Below, one piece after another: positions 34,542-44,973 of a DNA stretch of 64,000 nucleotides (position 1 is the first letter of the stretch; every line of letters begins with the position of its first letter). Below the pieces are notes generated by a model that saw only the letters and a list, made by a program, of their open reading frames with translations, was not told the origin of the DNA and made no database searches. A program made the translations under genes and the position numbers. The stretch comes from Hortaea werneckii (taxonomy: Eukaryota > Ascomycota > Dothideomycetes > Mycosphaerellales > Teratosphaeriaceae), in the NCBI GenBank assembly GCA_037044905.1, contig JBAOKB010000144.1, positions 1,302,001-1,366,000 on the forward strand, given 5' to 3'.

Positions 34542-35234
34542 ACTCACCATTTTCCCCCAAGACTCACGACAGCACGACATCATGATTGTCTGACGGCAGA
34601 TGGCGTTCATCGAGGGTTGGCATCAAGATACCCAGCAGCTTGTCGTCAGTCAAGCCTGCTCCTTGCGATTTTCTTACTCACTACTCACAAGCTTCTTTCT
34701 TCGCGCCACATATTGCGCACCTAATCATCTTGACGAATTGCAGCTGCGATGGAGCCGAGGGCACTGGTATGCTACGATGGTGTTGCAGCGAGAGAACTGG
34801 ATGGCTGAATGCAAGGATGGCGGTGCGGCCAAAGGCTACGATGTGACTGCCCAATGTACTGCTTAGCATAGCTCTCAGACAGATAGCACAATGACGTTTT
34901 CAATCACATCCTTTCTCCAATGCCCTGTGGTTGTTCTGTCATCAACTGTGCCTTCTGCCCTCTGTGTTAGCCTCTCACGTTGTCTCTGTGAAATTTAAAC
35001 ACCATCCATCGTGTCTTCTCAAGTTCAGTACATGAGTAATGAGGTGTTCGCTCGTTGTGTTATGTTAAGCAAAATGCATACGCATATATATAAGTTACAG
35101 GAAACCCGGGTATCTCACTCAATGAGAGTGCCAGAAAGACCATCACGCCACCAACGCCCTCGCTCAAAAGCATCTCATCACTCCCAACCACAACATAACC
35201 ACCACTCCCATCATCATCGAACCTCTCCCAATCC
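34542..35234. other. Intergenic between convergent genes, about 690 bp
   Basis: 3' flanks of the unknown Lys-rich gene and Sec6. The C/A-rich part near 35150-35230 is probably Sec6 3' UTR. No gene seen. Confidence 0.45.
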
Positions 35235-37688
35235 CTACTTGATCTTACTCATCACAGTCTCCATCCCCCTCTCGACCTCCAAATTGGCCGCCGCACTCTT
35301 AACCGCACTCAACATGCCCCGATCGAAATCGTCTCGACACCGCAAAACCGCCTCGACCCAACTCAGCTGCACATCCCAGTACTTGGCCTTGAGCGCCGCG
35401 AAAGCCTCCACGATCGGACCTCCTGCTCCAGCACCTGTCCCTCCGACGCCCACCACACCACCACCACCACCACTAGCGGCATTCTTCTCCGCACTCAACA
35501 GATTCTGGAAATCATTGACAACCCGCCACTTATCCTTAATCCCCTCAAAACTCTCCGGATACCCCTGAAAAAACTGGAAAACCGTCACCACATCGTCCTT
35601 GATCTTCTCCGTATAAGGATCGATCCGCAACCGAATCTTCACACCCCGGTTATGCACGCTGGAGAGGTACGACGTCAGGAGCGTCTCGGCCATTTCCTCG
35701 ACGAGGATCGGTTGTAAGGAAGGATGCAAGACCTGGATGATGTTGTTCTCGCCCGAGAGGTAGTCCTCGAAGGTCGTGGTGATCTGTTGCATGCTGCGCT
35801 CCTGGTACCAGGTCGGCGGGACGAAGAAGGTCTTCAGCACGTTGCGGAAGTCCGTCGTGAAGAGCAGGCGGGCGAAGAGGTGCAGGCAGTGCGTGGAGAG
35901 GTCCACGTAGGAGTTGGTCAGTTGGTCGTGGTGTTGTTGCGCCGAGGTGAGGGGGTAGGAGGGGGAGACGAGGGGTTCGTAGGATTGCTTGAAGCGGGTC
36001 AGGAACGAGGTGATGCCGTCTTGCGGCGCGTCGTCGATGTTGGTGATTTGGTCGTTGGCGATGGCCACGAGCCAGTCTTGGTAGGAGGAGAGGCCTTCGA
36101 TGTCTGAAGGGTTCGGGGCTGTGGCGGCGAGATTCTCGATCTTTTGGAATTCCCGGTCTAGGAGGGTTTGGTACATGCGTTGGCGGGATTGTAGGGCCCG
36201 GTACATGGCGTCGACTACGCCTTCCACGACGTCGGCGCGGCCGGAGGCTTCGGCCACGGCGAGTTGTTCTCTCAGCATGGTCCAGACGTCGCCGAGGCTC
36301 TTGGTGTGAAGGTGGCCGTCGGCGTCTTGGTCCAGACTGCCTTCTTCTCGGCTGGAGAAGGCTCTCGTGTCTGCGGATTCGATGCGCGCCATCCATTCTT
36401 CGACTGCCTTGGTGATGAGGCCACGGTATTCGCGGACAAGATCGCTCTCGCGCTCGTCAATGACATGCGGCTTGAGCTCGGCCTCTTCTACTCCCAAGCG
36501 CTTCATCTTGCTGTAGTACTTTGGTACCCAGTTCAGTATGGCCAGCATATGCACTGGACTGATATTTTCATCGTCTAATCTTTCCGTCAAGAAGTCGTGC
36601 ATAAGCTGGTGGTAAATGTTGGTATATGTCCGCATGATTCGCCACTTCTTCGGCACCAATTCCACAACACCCAGCTTGACGGTATTCAGGTCGTTGAAGT
36701 ACCATCTTAAGCTCTTCTCTAAACGCTCCGGATCCTCAGCAAAAGCTTCTTTGACACCTTCAAATTGTGCAGCAGCCGAATATTTCAAAGCCTCCAGGAA
36801 CTTGCCCTTGTAGCCGCGCAGTGAGCGTTGAGCAACCGCAATGCTCTTAAACCTACTCGCCACATCCTGGAATTCTCTCTGGGCATCCTGCAAAGCCTTG
36901 ACCTGCTTATCCTTTTTCTCCTCCTCCTCAATCACGATAGCCAGCCTCACCACCAACCCATTATTTCCCGCCTGAACCAAATTGATGATGTTCAAACACG
37001 CACTCCCCACATGCTCATCAAACCAATCCACCACATCATCCAGTTTGGTAAACCACTCGCGTAGCGTGCCCCCTCCTCTTCCTTCACCAGTGCCACCACC
37101 ACCCGCCAAAGGCAAATTCTCAATCAACTCCAACCCGCTCTCGCCCTCCGGGCCCCGACTTACTTGCTCCATCGCTGCATCCCTCACATCCCTTAGTTCC
37201 GTCAGTCCCTTATGCACCGCGAGCAGATTAGACTGGACATCAGGCTCGTCGTCGTCCTCCCTCAACAACCCCTCCAGCTCCTCCAACCGCTCGGAGAAAG
37301 TATCGATACTGTCTTTCATCGCCTCGACAGCGGCGAAGTTCCGCTGCATCAGCCCTAGCTTCTCGATCTCAGGGAAGTCCTTGATCATGCCCTGGGCTTC
37401 GGAGCAGAGACGGTCAATCTTCAGCATTTCTTCCTTGATCAGGCTGACGGACTTGCTGCCGTCCGTTATGGCGGTCATGCCGGATTGGGTGACGGAGAGT
37501 TGTTCCGAGAGGCCATGTTTGAGCTGCGCGTCGACTGCGGCTTTTTTGCGCGTGAATTCGGCTTTGAGCAAGGGGAGACGGTCGAGGTCGTCCGGGTGTT
37601 TGAGGAGATCGGCGAGGTGGGAGGTGGGGGTTTCGTGGTCGTGAGGGAGGTGGTTGTTAGTGGAGGAGGCGTGGATGAGGTCGGCCAT
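35235..37688 (-). CDS. SEC6: Exocyst complex subunit Sec6
   Basis: An intronless frame of 817 residues from the Met at 37688, close to yeast Sec6 (805). The order of blocks fits EXOC3/Sec6: N-terminal coiled coil with HPDDLDRLPLLKAEFTRKKA and KEEMLKIDRLCSEAQGMIKD; a central RIMRTYTNIYHQLMHDFL; ILNWVPKYYSKMKRLGV; and a helical C-terminal half ending in ERGMETVMSKIK. Sec6 helps tether secretory vesicles to the plasma membrane at hyphal tips and binds the SNARE Sec9. Gly-rich insertions occur near residues 205-215 and 765-780. The frame stays open upstream to 37964 with His/Gln-rich codons, so a longer N-terminus cannot be excluded. Confidence 0.88.
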   Translation of the reverse strand: MADLIHASSTNNHLPHDHETPTSHLADLLKHPDDLDRLPLLKAEFTRKKAAVDAQLKHGLSEQLSVTQSGMTAITDGSKSVSLIKEEMLKIDRLCSEAQGMIKDFPEIEKLGLMQRNFAAVEAMKDSIDTFSERLEELEGLLREDDDEPDVQSNLLAVHKGLTELRDVRDAAMEQVSRGPEGESGLELIENLPLAGGGGTGEGRGGGTLREWFTKLDDVVDWFDEHVGSACLNIINLVQAGNNGLVVRLAIVIEEEEKKDKQVKALQDAQREFQDVASRFKSIAVAQRSLRGYKGKFLEALKYSAAAQFEGVKEAFAEDPERLEKSLRWYFNDLNTVKLGVVELVPKKWRIMRTYTNIYHQLMHDFLTERLDDENISPVHMLAILNWVPKYYSKMKRLGVEEAELKPHVIDERESDLVREYRGLITKAVEEWMARIESADTRAFSSREEGSLDQDADGHLHTKSLGDVWTMLREQLAVAEASGRADVVEGVVDAMYRALQSRQRMYQTLLDREFQKIENLAATAPNPSDIEGLSSYQDWLVAIANDQITNIDDAPQDGITSFLTRFKQSYEPLVSPSYPLTSAQQHHDQLTNSYVDLSTHCLHLFARLLFTTDFRNVLKTFFVPPTWYQERSMQQITTTFEDYLSGENNIIQVLHPSLQPILVEEMAETLLTSYLSSVHNRGVKIRLRIDPYTEKIKDDVVTVFQFFQGYPESFEGIKDKWRVVNDFQNLLSAEKNAASGGGGGVVGVGGTGAGAGGPIVEAFAALKAKYWDVQLSWVEAVLRCRDDFDRGMLSAVKSAAANLEVERGMETVMSKIK

Positions 37689-38164
37689 TGTGGGTCGACG
37701 AGGGTGGGAAGTTGTCACGCGGTGTGTTGTGGGGAAATGGACATATGGCAACAAGCCATGGAGGCGACCATGAAGTGTTCCGCGACTGTCGTGGTGGTGG
37801 TGTTGTTGTTGTTGTTGGAAGTGGTGGAGATGGAGCTGTGGGACATGGATGCGGAGGCGGAGATGGCTCGGGAGTGAGGTGCCCTGCGGCATCCACGAAC
37901 CCTGCTGCTGATGCTGCTGCTCATGATTCTCCATCTGGATACTCCACCCAAAACCAACGTACACACAAGCACAATACAGTTGCCAGAAAAAGGACTCGCC
38001 AGATCAAACAGGCAGCAGGCGAACAGACAAACTACCCGACGCCTCTTCCAGTACAGCGGCACCCATCACACCACCACCACCCGCCGCCGAGACATTCCCA
38101 TCCACATTGTGGGATCCCCTCCCACCCATCCTCCCGGAGTAACCAGAGAGAAGGATTAATCACA
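37689..38164. promoter_or_regulatory. Divergent promoter with CAC/CAA repeats
   Basis: 476 bp between Sec6 (minus) and uL30m (plus). A microsatellite of GTG/GTT units (about 37788-37820) reads CAC/CAA on the Sec6 strand. Confidence 0.5.
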
Positions 38165-38488
38165 ATGGCGATCCCATCAGCAGCAACAGCCGCATCAACA
38201 GCCGCATCAACAGCCGCGCAAAGCTACTTCCGCATCACCCTGATGCGATCAGCGATCGGCCTGCCCAAGAAATCCTCCGGCGTCCTCGCTGCCTTGGGCC
38301 TGCACAAGCGTCTGCGGACCGTGTACCATCCTGTCTCGCCGCAGACGGCCGGTATGGTGTTCGCGGTCAAGGAACTGGTCGATGTGCAGGAGGTCGATCA
38401 GGCGTTGAGTAAGCGGGAGATGAGGGAGTTGAGAAGGCCGGAGAGTGGGTTTTATGTTGAGAAGCGGGCGGGTGCTGAGAGGCAGTGA
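38165..38488 (+). CDS. MRPL33: Mitochondrial large-subunit ribosomal protein uL30m
   Basis: 107 residues, single exon. After an Ala/Ser/Thr-rich targeting segment, SYFRITLMRSAIGLPKKSSG and VLAALGLHKRLRTVYHPVSP are the family core of bacterial L30 and yeast Mrpl33. It ends with MVFAVKELVDVQEVD and a short basic tail. It binds 23S-type rRNA in the mitoribosome large subunit. The start at 38165 is the only Met before the core. Confidence 0.9.
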   Translation: MAIPSAATAASTAASTAAQSYFRITLMRSAIGLPKKSSGVLAALGLHKRLRTVYHPVSPQTAGMVFAVKELVDVQEVDQALSKREMRELRRPESGFYVEKRAGAERQ

Positions 38489-39129
38489 AGGACGTAGGTC
38501 TGTAGAGGCCCTTGGCCGGAGAAGCAATGGTTTTGTTGGGATTTCTCTTGAAAAGGGCGTTGGTCAGATGAGCGAGGGATGTTCTATCGGGCGTACATGG
38601 GTTTCTCGAACAAGGAATGACAGCAGTTGGTGGGAAATTGTCATGGTCACAATTGTGAAGTGACGCGATGGAGGGGCTTGGTTGCTCACGCCCGAAGGCA
38701 ATAACAAAGGAGGATCGGTATGGAAGACGAGGGAAGGTCATTACTAGAGACGCCGCGAGATACACATCGACAATGCTGCGACATGAACGTTGCTGGTACC
38801 ACGCCATCTAGCCACCTGCAATCGACGCGGGCTCGACCACTACAGATCAACGAGAGAGAAGTGGCTGTTTGAAAACAAGGCAAAGAGAGCCAAAAGTTAG
38901 CTCAATGTATTACTACAAGTATGATCAACCACCTTAGGGACGAGATCGACGCCTTTGAAAAGCTGAAATCTCACGCACCTGGACCCAAGGTGTCTATAAA
39001 TCCTTTCCCTCCGTTATGTACGATATTTATCAGACGCTTACTAATTCCTCTACAAAAACACCCTACACTACCCTGTCCTGCCCTAGCCCTTCCCTGCTCC
39101 CTCTTCACATCCACGAATTCAAACCCATC
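38489..39129. other. Intergenic between convergent genes, about 640 bp
   Basis: 3' flanks of uL30m and the Gln/Pro-rich gene. No supported feature. Confidence 0.45.
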
Positions 39130-40999
39130 TCAAATCAACCGATCCAACCTCTTCAAAAACCCACCAACCCTCTTCTCCATCCTGCCCTCCAAATTCCCCC
39201 CTCCTCCTCCTCCTGCGGCAGCATTCGCCCCCGAGCCCCGTTTGCCGCCTGCATTACCACTCTCCCCTCCCGCGGCGGAAGCGGAAGGTTGAGCCCCGTA
39301 CCCATGCGCCGATTGTCCAAATGCCGTCTCCGCTTCCGTCGGGCGGTAGAGGGCTTGGTGCTGTTGGTAGGCGGACATGTGATCTTGAGAGTAGGGAGCG
39401 CTTCCACTGACTTGCTGCTGCTGCTGTTGTGGGGAGGGACCGCTGTAGCCCGTTGTGTACTGCGGGTAACCTCCGCCAGTGGCAACGCCAGGTGGTTGGG
39501 AAGTAGGCGGGGGAGGGAGGCCGGGGGATTGGAGGGGAGTGTGGGTTGCGTATGCTGGTGGAGCTGAAGGGGTGGGCGGTTGTTGATGATGTTGATGCTG
39601 TTGGCCGGGGTACATGTTGTGCAATTGACCCTGTTGTTGTGTTTGTTGTTGCGGGTGATGGCCGGGGGTGCCTGGCATCCCCACAGGCGAGCCTATACTA
39701 GGGCCGAACCCCGGACTTTGAGGGTAGGTGGCGTATTGTTGTGTCGGTTGCTGTTGGGTCTGATGGGTCGGCATGGCAAGGGAAGATTGTCGGTGGAAAT
39801 TCTGCTGTTGTGGAGGCGGGGAGGTGGGCTGCGGAGTACCATGTCCGCTGCCTGAGCCGCTGGGGAAATTAGGAGGGTATCCTGCTTGCTGTGACTGGTA
39901 TGGGGACGGTGCTGCGCCGGGAGGAGGCGGAGGGGGTGGTAGACCTCCCGAGAAACTCCTCCCCTGTTGGAAGCCAGGAGGTGTGTTTCTCGGCGGTCCG
40001 GCAAAGCTCATTGGTTGTTGTTGAGACGATGGACCTGAGAAGAAAGAGCTCTGCTGCGGAGTTGGAACTTGCGGACCACCTGGCTGGTAGCTCTGCGACA
40101 CGGAGGCAAATTGCTGTTGCGGTGCACCTTCTTCCGGTGGAGGGGGCGTCTTCTCTCTGTGCGCGATAGGCTCCGGAGCCGCCGGTGCAGCTGGATTGTA
40201 GGCTGCTTGTGGCTGAGCCTGTGGAGGTGGTGACGCTGGACCTGAACTCGTCGTAGCTCCTGCTGATGTAGCTGGAGTTGGAGGTCCGGGAAGGGAATGC
40301 GCGGAGATGGTACTCTCAGCTCGTGGAGGGAAGTTGGAGCCTACGGCAGTCTTCTCCAATTGTTGGACAACAGGAGACATGGAGTCTCTGTGCTCAGCCG
40401 GGGATCGGGCCTTCGACGTATTTGCGGAAGGAGCCGGTGCATCCTTTACCGTGAGATATTGACTTGGTATCGTAGCGCGGAGGTTCTGAAGGAAAGATGC
40501 GGCATCACTCTCGGTCCAGAGATAGATGTCCAACGCACGAATCTTGTAGAGGTACTTCTGCTCCCCCCGTGGATCGTGGGCGGGGAGGTGCCATTGGCCG
40601 TGATCCTGAACCATCGCGCCTTCTATGTTGAACGTAAAGAGGGTTGGCTGCTTGTGGCTATAATGGACTCTCGCCACTTCCAAGTTGCCGGAAAACGCAT
40701 CCTGATCTGGGGTGCCGGCATGATTTGCAATCTCCAGCTTCGCCGTCTGAGCAGAGGAATTTTGGTAGACATAGACATACGAGCCGCGGTCAAAGCGGTG
40801 ATGCGGTGGTTTTGAAATTGGATCGGAGAAGTAATAGTGGACGTCTGCGAAGCTATTCGATGCTTAGCGGGGACCAATGTTCGCCCTTGTGTCTGAGACC
40901 TACAGTGTGGTGAGTAGGCTCTCCCCGGGGACTGCTGGCATGATCAATCTTTTGCAACTTCTTCTCGTTCGCAATGTAGTCCAAGTTGGCAGTGGAATG
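39130..40999 (-). CDS. Gln/Pro/Gly-rich protein with conserved N-terminal domain; 5' end unresolved
   Basis: The main exon, complement(39130..40844), joins an upstream exon, complement(40900..40999), that begins after an AG at the HSTANLDYIANEKKLQ stretch. Any first exon lies further up and no convincing start Met was found. The N-terminal ~150 residues look globular: THHTV-DVHYYFSDPISKPP, FDRGSYVYVYQNSSAQTAKL, EVARVHYSHKQPTLFTFNIE and KIRALDIYLWTESDAASFL. Then ~350 residues of Gln, Pro, Gly and Tyr repeats follow, a prion-like composition. The extreme C-terminus, GRMEKRVGGFLKRLDRLI, is an amphipathic helix. I do not recognise the family. The donor used (GTCTCA) is weak, so that junction is tentative. 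Confidence 0.62.
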
Positions 41000-41669
41000 C
41001 TCCCGTACCGAATGCAGAAGGGAGGCGATGAAAGAGCGGGCAGAAAGAATTGGGAGCGTGAGTGGCGATATGGAGAAACGAAGGAGCACAACCTACCGTG
41101 AGCGACAGCTATTTCTAGGTCGTGGCAGCTCTCTGTCTAACCCTCGGCCTGTCAGCGATGCTGCATCCTGTAGCCGCTATGCAGTTGGGATGGGCGGTTG
41201 CAGAACCAATGGGAGACGAAAGGCGCCTTCGCGCTGTACACAGGCGGATTGGCAAGTACAAGCCCGGCTGTTAGCTGGAATTGGCGCCGACCCGATCAAT
41301 TGACGGCGGTCCCCCCCAATATTTGATTGAACCGCCCACCAATCTCATAGCCAGCCACCTCGCACTAGTCTCCTTCTAGTAACACAGGCGAAACTGCATG
41401 ACCCCCGAGAGCCGCATTGCCAGCGGGAGTTCACGGCGGGCGTGAAGTTATGTGGGAAGAAAGTCAAGCAGGGCATTGCTGCACACCACCTTGACCACCT
41501 ACATCTGTACTATATCTTCGACATTGCGAGCGCGTGAGTGCGCAGAGACCATCGACGTGTACACGCCCACGGACGACTTTGAGACTTCCCAAAACCATCC
41601 AAGACCTGCGCGCATCCAATTCGCTCGGCCTGCGGGCCACCAATCTTCCGCCAAAATAATAGAATCGCC
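41000..41669. promoter_or_regulatory. Divergent promoter region
   Basis: Between the Gln/Pro-rich gene and uS8m. It probably also contains the missing first exon of the former. No other feature could be assigned. Confidence 0.4.
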
Positions 41670-42825
41670 ATGTCTCTCGTCAACCTTGTATGTGGCTATA
41701 TGATGGCTTCACAACCTTCGCTTCTTCTCTTTCCGGGAGCTACTTGACTGACAGATTCGAATTCAGGCACACGTTTGCTCTCACCTCCAAAATGCCTCTC
41801 TCGCCCGACTCGGCCTGACTTCCATCCCCTACACCCGCCTCCACCTCTCCATCGCTCTCCTTCTACACAAGCAGGGTTTTCTCTCCCAGGTCCACCTCGG
41901 CGGCGCTTCGCCTCCAGCGGCATGCTTCCCCGGATCCGCTGCGCCCGATAACCATCATGTTACCTCCGCCCCGCACCGCGACCGCCGACCGCGCAGTGGA
42001 GAGGCTGCTCTGTGGGATGTAGTCTATGGAGGAGTTCGGACTGAAGAAGCTCTCAGGTTGAGAGGGTATCCTGAAGAAAGCATTCAATTCGCAGTAGAAG
42101 GCAGCAGATTATCCGGCGCTCAGCTCGAAGCCGATGGCTGGCGCAAACACTGGATGGACTTCGTTCTCGAGCATGGCGGCAAATCAGAGGAGGAGTTGGT
42201 CGAAGCTGGCGTGGGAGGAGAATTTGAACAGAAGATCCTACGCCAGTCTGGAATCAGCAGCATGCTGCAACAACTCCCCGAAGGCATCTCCGCAGCCGAC
42301 GCCGAACAGGAACTTCGTCGACACCTTCGCACGCGCGAGATCGGTCGTGATATCCTCGCCTACTTTGCTGGACCCGCCGCATTCGCAACACCCCGCCACC
42401 TCGAACGGGACGGAATAACGATTCAGGCCATGGGTCTTGAGATCCCTTCCCAGCATGTCACCCCTCTCCCACCAACCTACCGTGATCCTTGGAATCTCGA
42501 AGGCACGAGCCCCGGTCTCGAACCGGACAACACAACTCTCATCACGAATAAGAACCGCGCCTCGCGACGTCTCTGGCTCGGACTGAAATACTGGGAGGGC
42601 AGCCCCGTGCTCAGCAAGGCACGGTTGATCAGCAAACCGACCAAGCGGTTATGGCTGAGCAGTCGGGAACTGGGGGCGGTTGTAAGAGGAAGCCATGCAG
42701 GCGAAGTCAAGGGGCTTAGTCGCGTAGGGGAAATCATGGCTGTGAGTACGGACCGGGGAGTTATGGAAGCCAGAGAGTGCGTGGAGAGAGCCATTGGTGG
42801 ACAGGCGCTTTGTAGAGTTTGGTAA
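41670..42825 (+). CDS. MRPS8: Mitochondrial small-subunit ribosomal protein uS8m
   Basis: A six-codon first exon, 41670..41687 (MSLVNL), splices over a 79-bp intron to 41767..42825, giving MSLVNLAHVCSHLQNASLAR in frame; 358 residues. The N-terminal half of S8 (LGLTSIPYTRLHLSIALLLH) and the C-terminal half (RRLWLGLKYWEGSPVLSKAR, then LISKPTKRLWLS and GLSRVGEIMAVSTDRGVMEA) are separated by a long insert of about 170 residues. Yeast Mrps8 has 155 residues, so the insert accounts for the extra length. It binds the central domain of the small-subunit rRNA. The tiny first exon is easy to miss; without it the protein would start inside the insert. Confidence 0.88.
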
Positions 42826-43396
42826 AACTTATTTAAGGGACTTCAACTGTATATGTACTAGATCTTTACCCAAACCTTTTTGTTCTCCGTGTCTCCCTTC
42901 AGCCTTTTCCCTTTCGACTTAATTCAAGAAAGACAGATAACGAGACATCTATGCATTGCGCAGAATCAGCAGCGCCTCCAGTATAATAAATCTTCAATGA
43001 GTCAATGCCAGTCTACATATATCTATTAGCAGCGTGACGGTTTCTGTTCAATGTAGACTGTGAGGTGGGCTCGGCACCGAGAGTGAATTTGATGTTTCGG
43101 GAACTGCCGGATTGGAACCTGCGAGCTGCCTCGCATGTTTCGTTTCTACTTCCATTTGATAGTAGCTACTTAATTTACTAGCCACTGTACTTCTTTCTTT
43201 GCGATTTGAGCGACTCGAAACTTGATACGCGGAAGTCTTCACGACCTTGGCTCGCACCTGTGAAGACTTATTTTGATCAAGTGTCAAAGTAAAACCAAAG
43301 TTCAGAACCCAAGCCGGGGAAGGAAAGAAGACAAACGAATCAAGAAATTGCCTTCCAATAGGCGGATCACTCGGGCGACCGAGGACGAAAAACAAG
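42826..43396. other. Intergenic, about 570 bp
   Basis: 3' flank of uS8m and promoter of NAA20. The minus strand has GGTTCCAATCC near 43110, which looks like a tRNA T-arm but lacks the rest of a tRNA. Confidence 0.45.
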
Positions 43397-44389
43397 ATGG
43401 CGAACGTGCGGCCCATGACGCCCATGGATCTCTTACGGTTCAACCCATGCAATCTGGACCACCTAACGGAAACGTACAACATCGGGTTTTATCTCGATTA
43501 CTTTACCCGATGGCCACAGCTGTGTAAAGTGATGGAGAACGAAAGCGGGCAGATTGAAGCATACAGTATGTACACAAACATCTTGTCCTCATCTCCCTTT
43601 ATGGTTCCCATGTTTCGCCACCCTCCCCCCTTGCCCTTGTAACAAAGGCTGCACCCTCCACCCACCCACTACTTGCAAACCCGCCAAAAGCAGAGACGGC
43701 CATCAGCAGGCCTTCCAGCTAACGCCCTCATTCTCTTCACAGTTCTCGGCAAACTCGAATCCTCCCCCTATCCCGCCCCGATCGAACCCTACGACCCGAA
43801 CCTGAAGATCTACCAGAAGAAATTCCCCAACTACCTGCCCTGGCACGCGCACATTACCTGTCTGACCGTGGCGCCTGCGGCGCGACGCAAGGGGTTCGCG
43901 ACGAAGCTGTCCGAGGCGCTGGAGGTGGTGGGCGACGAGCAGGATTGTTGGTTTGTGGATCTGTTTGTGCGGGTGGAGAATGAGGCCGCTATTCAGCTTT
44001 ATAAGCGGATGGGGTAAGTCTTTCCCTTTACTTCCTTTCCTGTCTTCTGGTTTCCTCTAACTTTGTCTCTATTACTTCTATTTCATCCCCTTCTGCCTCA
44101 TTAATCCGAGGATTGATTGCGTTCAGGACTTTCTCTATTTTCTATTCTGTTTCCCTAGCACTGCTTTCTATCGATGTCGAAGGAGGCGAGGAGAGTAATG
44201 CAAAAGACCATTGTTCGGATTACTGACTCTCCGATTTGCAGCTATTCCGTCTACCGCCGCATCATCGATTACTACAACGGCGGCAGCGATGCGTACGACA
44301 TGCGAAAGCCGCTTAAGCGGGACAAGAACCGCAAGACTGTTCGGGCCAACGGGGAGAATATTCGAGTCGATCCATCGGAAGTCTGGTGA
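43397..44389 (+). CDS. NAT3: NatB N-terminal acetyltransferase catalytic subunit (Naa20/Nat3)
   Basis: Exons 43397..43565, 43743..44013 and 44242..44389 encode 195 residues, the same length as yeast Nat3. It begins with MANVRPMTPMDLLRFNPCNL and DHLTETYNIGFYLDYFTRWP, the Naa20 signature. The acetyl-CoA loop is in exon 2 (CLTVAPAARRKGFATKLSEA, an RxxGxA motif), and splicing makes YKRMG-YSVYRRIIDYYNG. It ends with the RKPLKRDKNRKTV stretch. The enzyme acetylates proteins starting Met-Asp/Glu/Asn/Gln, co-translationally, with Naa25/Mdm20. Introns of 177 and 228 bp are longer than others in this window. Confidence 0.93.
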
Positions 44390-44973
44390 TGTGAGACAAG
44401 ACAAGAATCGGTGGATTGAAAAAGCATCTTGGCTTGGGCTGGGAGATGGCTTTTTGGGCGGAGAGCTCTATCTTGAAGGAAGCGCACTTGCGTATCTCTG
44501 CTACAGGCTAGGACTTCTGGTTGCGCTCTGGGTATTATTGTCTGGCGGAGGAGCCTGGTCCACAGACAGTAAGCAATACCTACTGCCCACCTGCAGGTGG
44601 GGTGTGATTAAGAAAACCCAGTCAAACCTGAGGCACCAGCGCAGCTGACGGGAGCACCTACCTCCTACCTAGGCAGGTAGGTGTCTAGAGCTACGTCAAG
44701 CAACGTCAATCACATCCTAAGTGACTCGACCAAATAGGTAGCTATTGGACAAAACAACATTTCGTTCTGTCATTGTCACTATATTCCTACCAATACACCA
44801 TTGTGACACTCACTCGGTCATTAAGAGTCTTCGAAGGCCTTCCGTCGCTTGCTCGCCCCAAGACGATGAAAAACACAGCTAGCGATACACCTATTCGAAT
44901 CGAAGGCACTTACTTCTGCAGAGGAGATAGTCGTGTAAGGGAGCTCCAAGCCCCCTAGTTTTTACGAAAGAAA
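44390..44973. other. Intergenic, about 580 bp, with a perfect inverted repeat
   Basis: An inverted repeat, CACCTACCT at 44655-44663 and AGGTAGGTG at 44675-44683, encloses an 11-bp core with CCTAGG. A 61-codon frame at 44773 has no features. An in-frame TAG lies 18 bp before the next start. Confidence 0.5.

Noticed and set aside
43080..43140. tRNA-like T-arm (GGTTCCAATCC) on the minus strand
   Set aside because: No matching acceptor, D-arm or anticodon arm; position 57 is a pyrimidine. No complete tRNA was found in the window.
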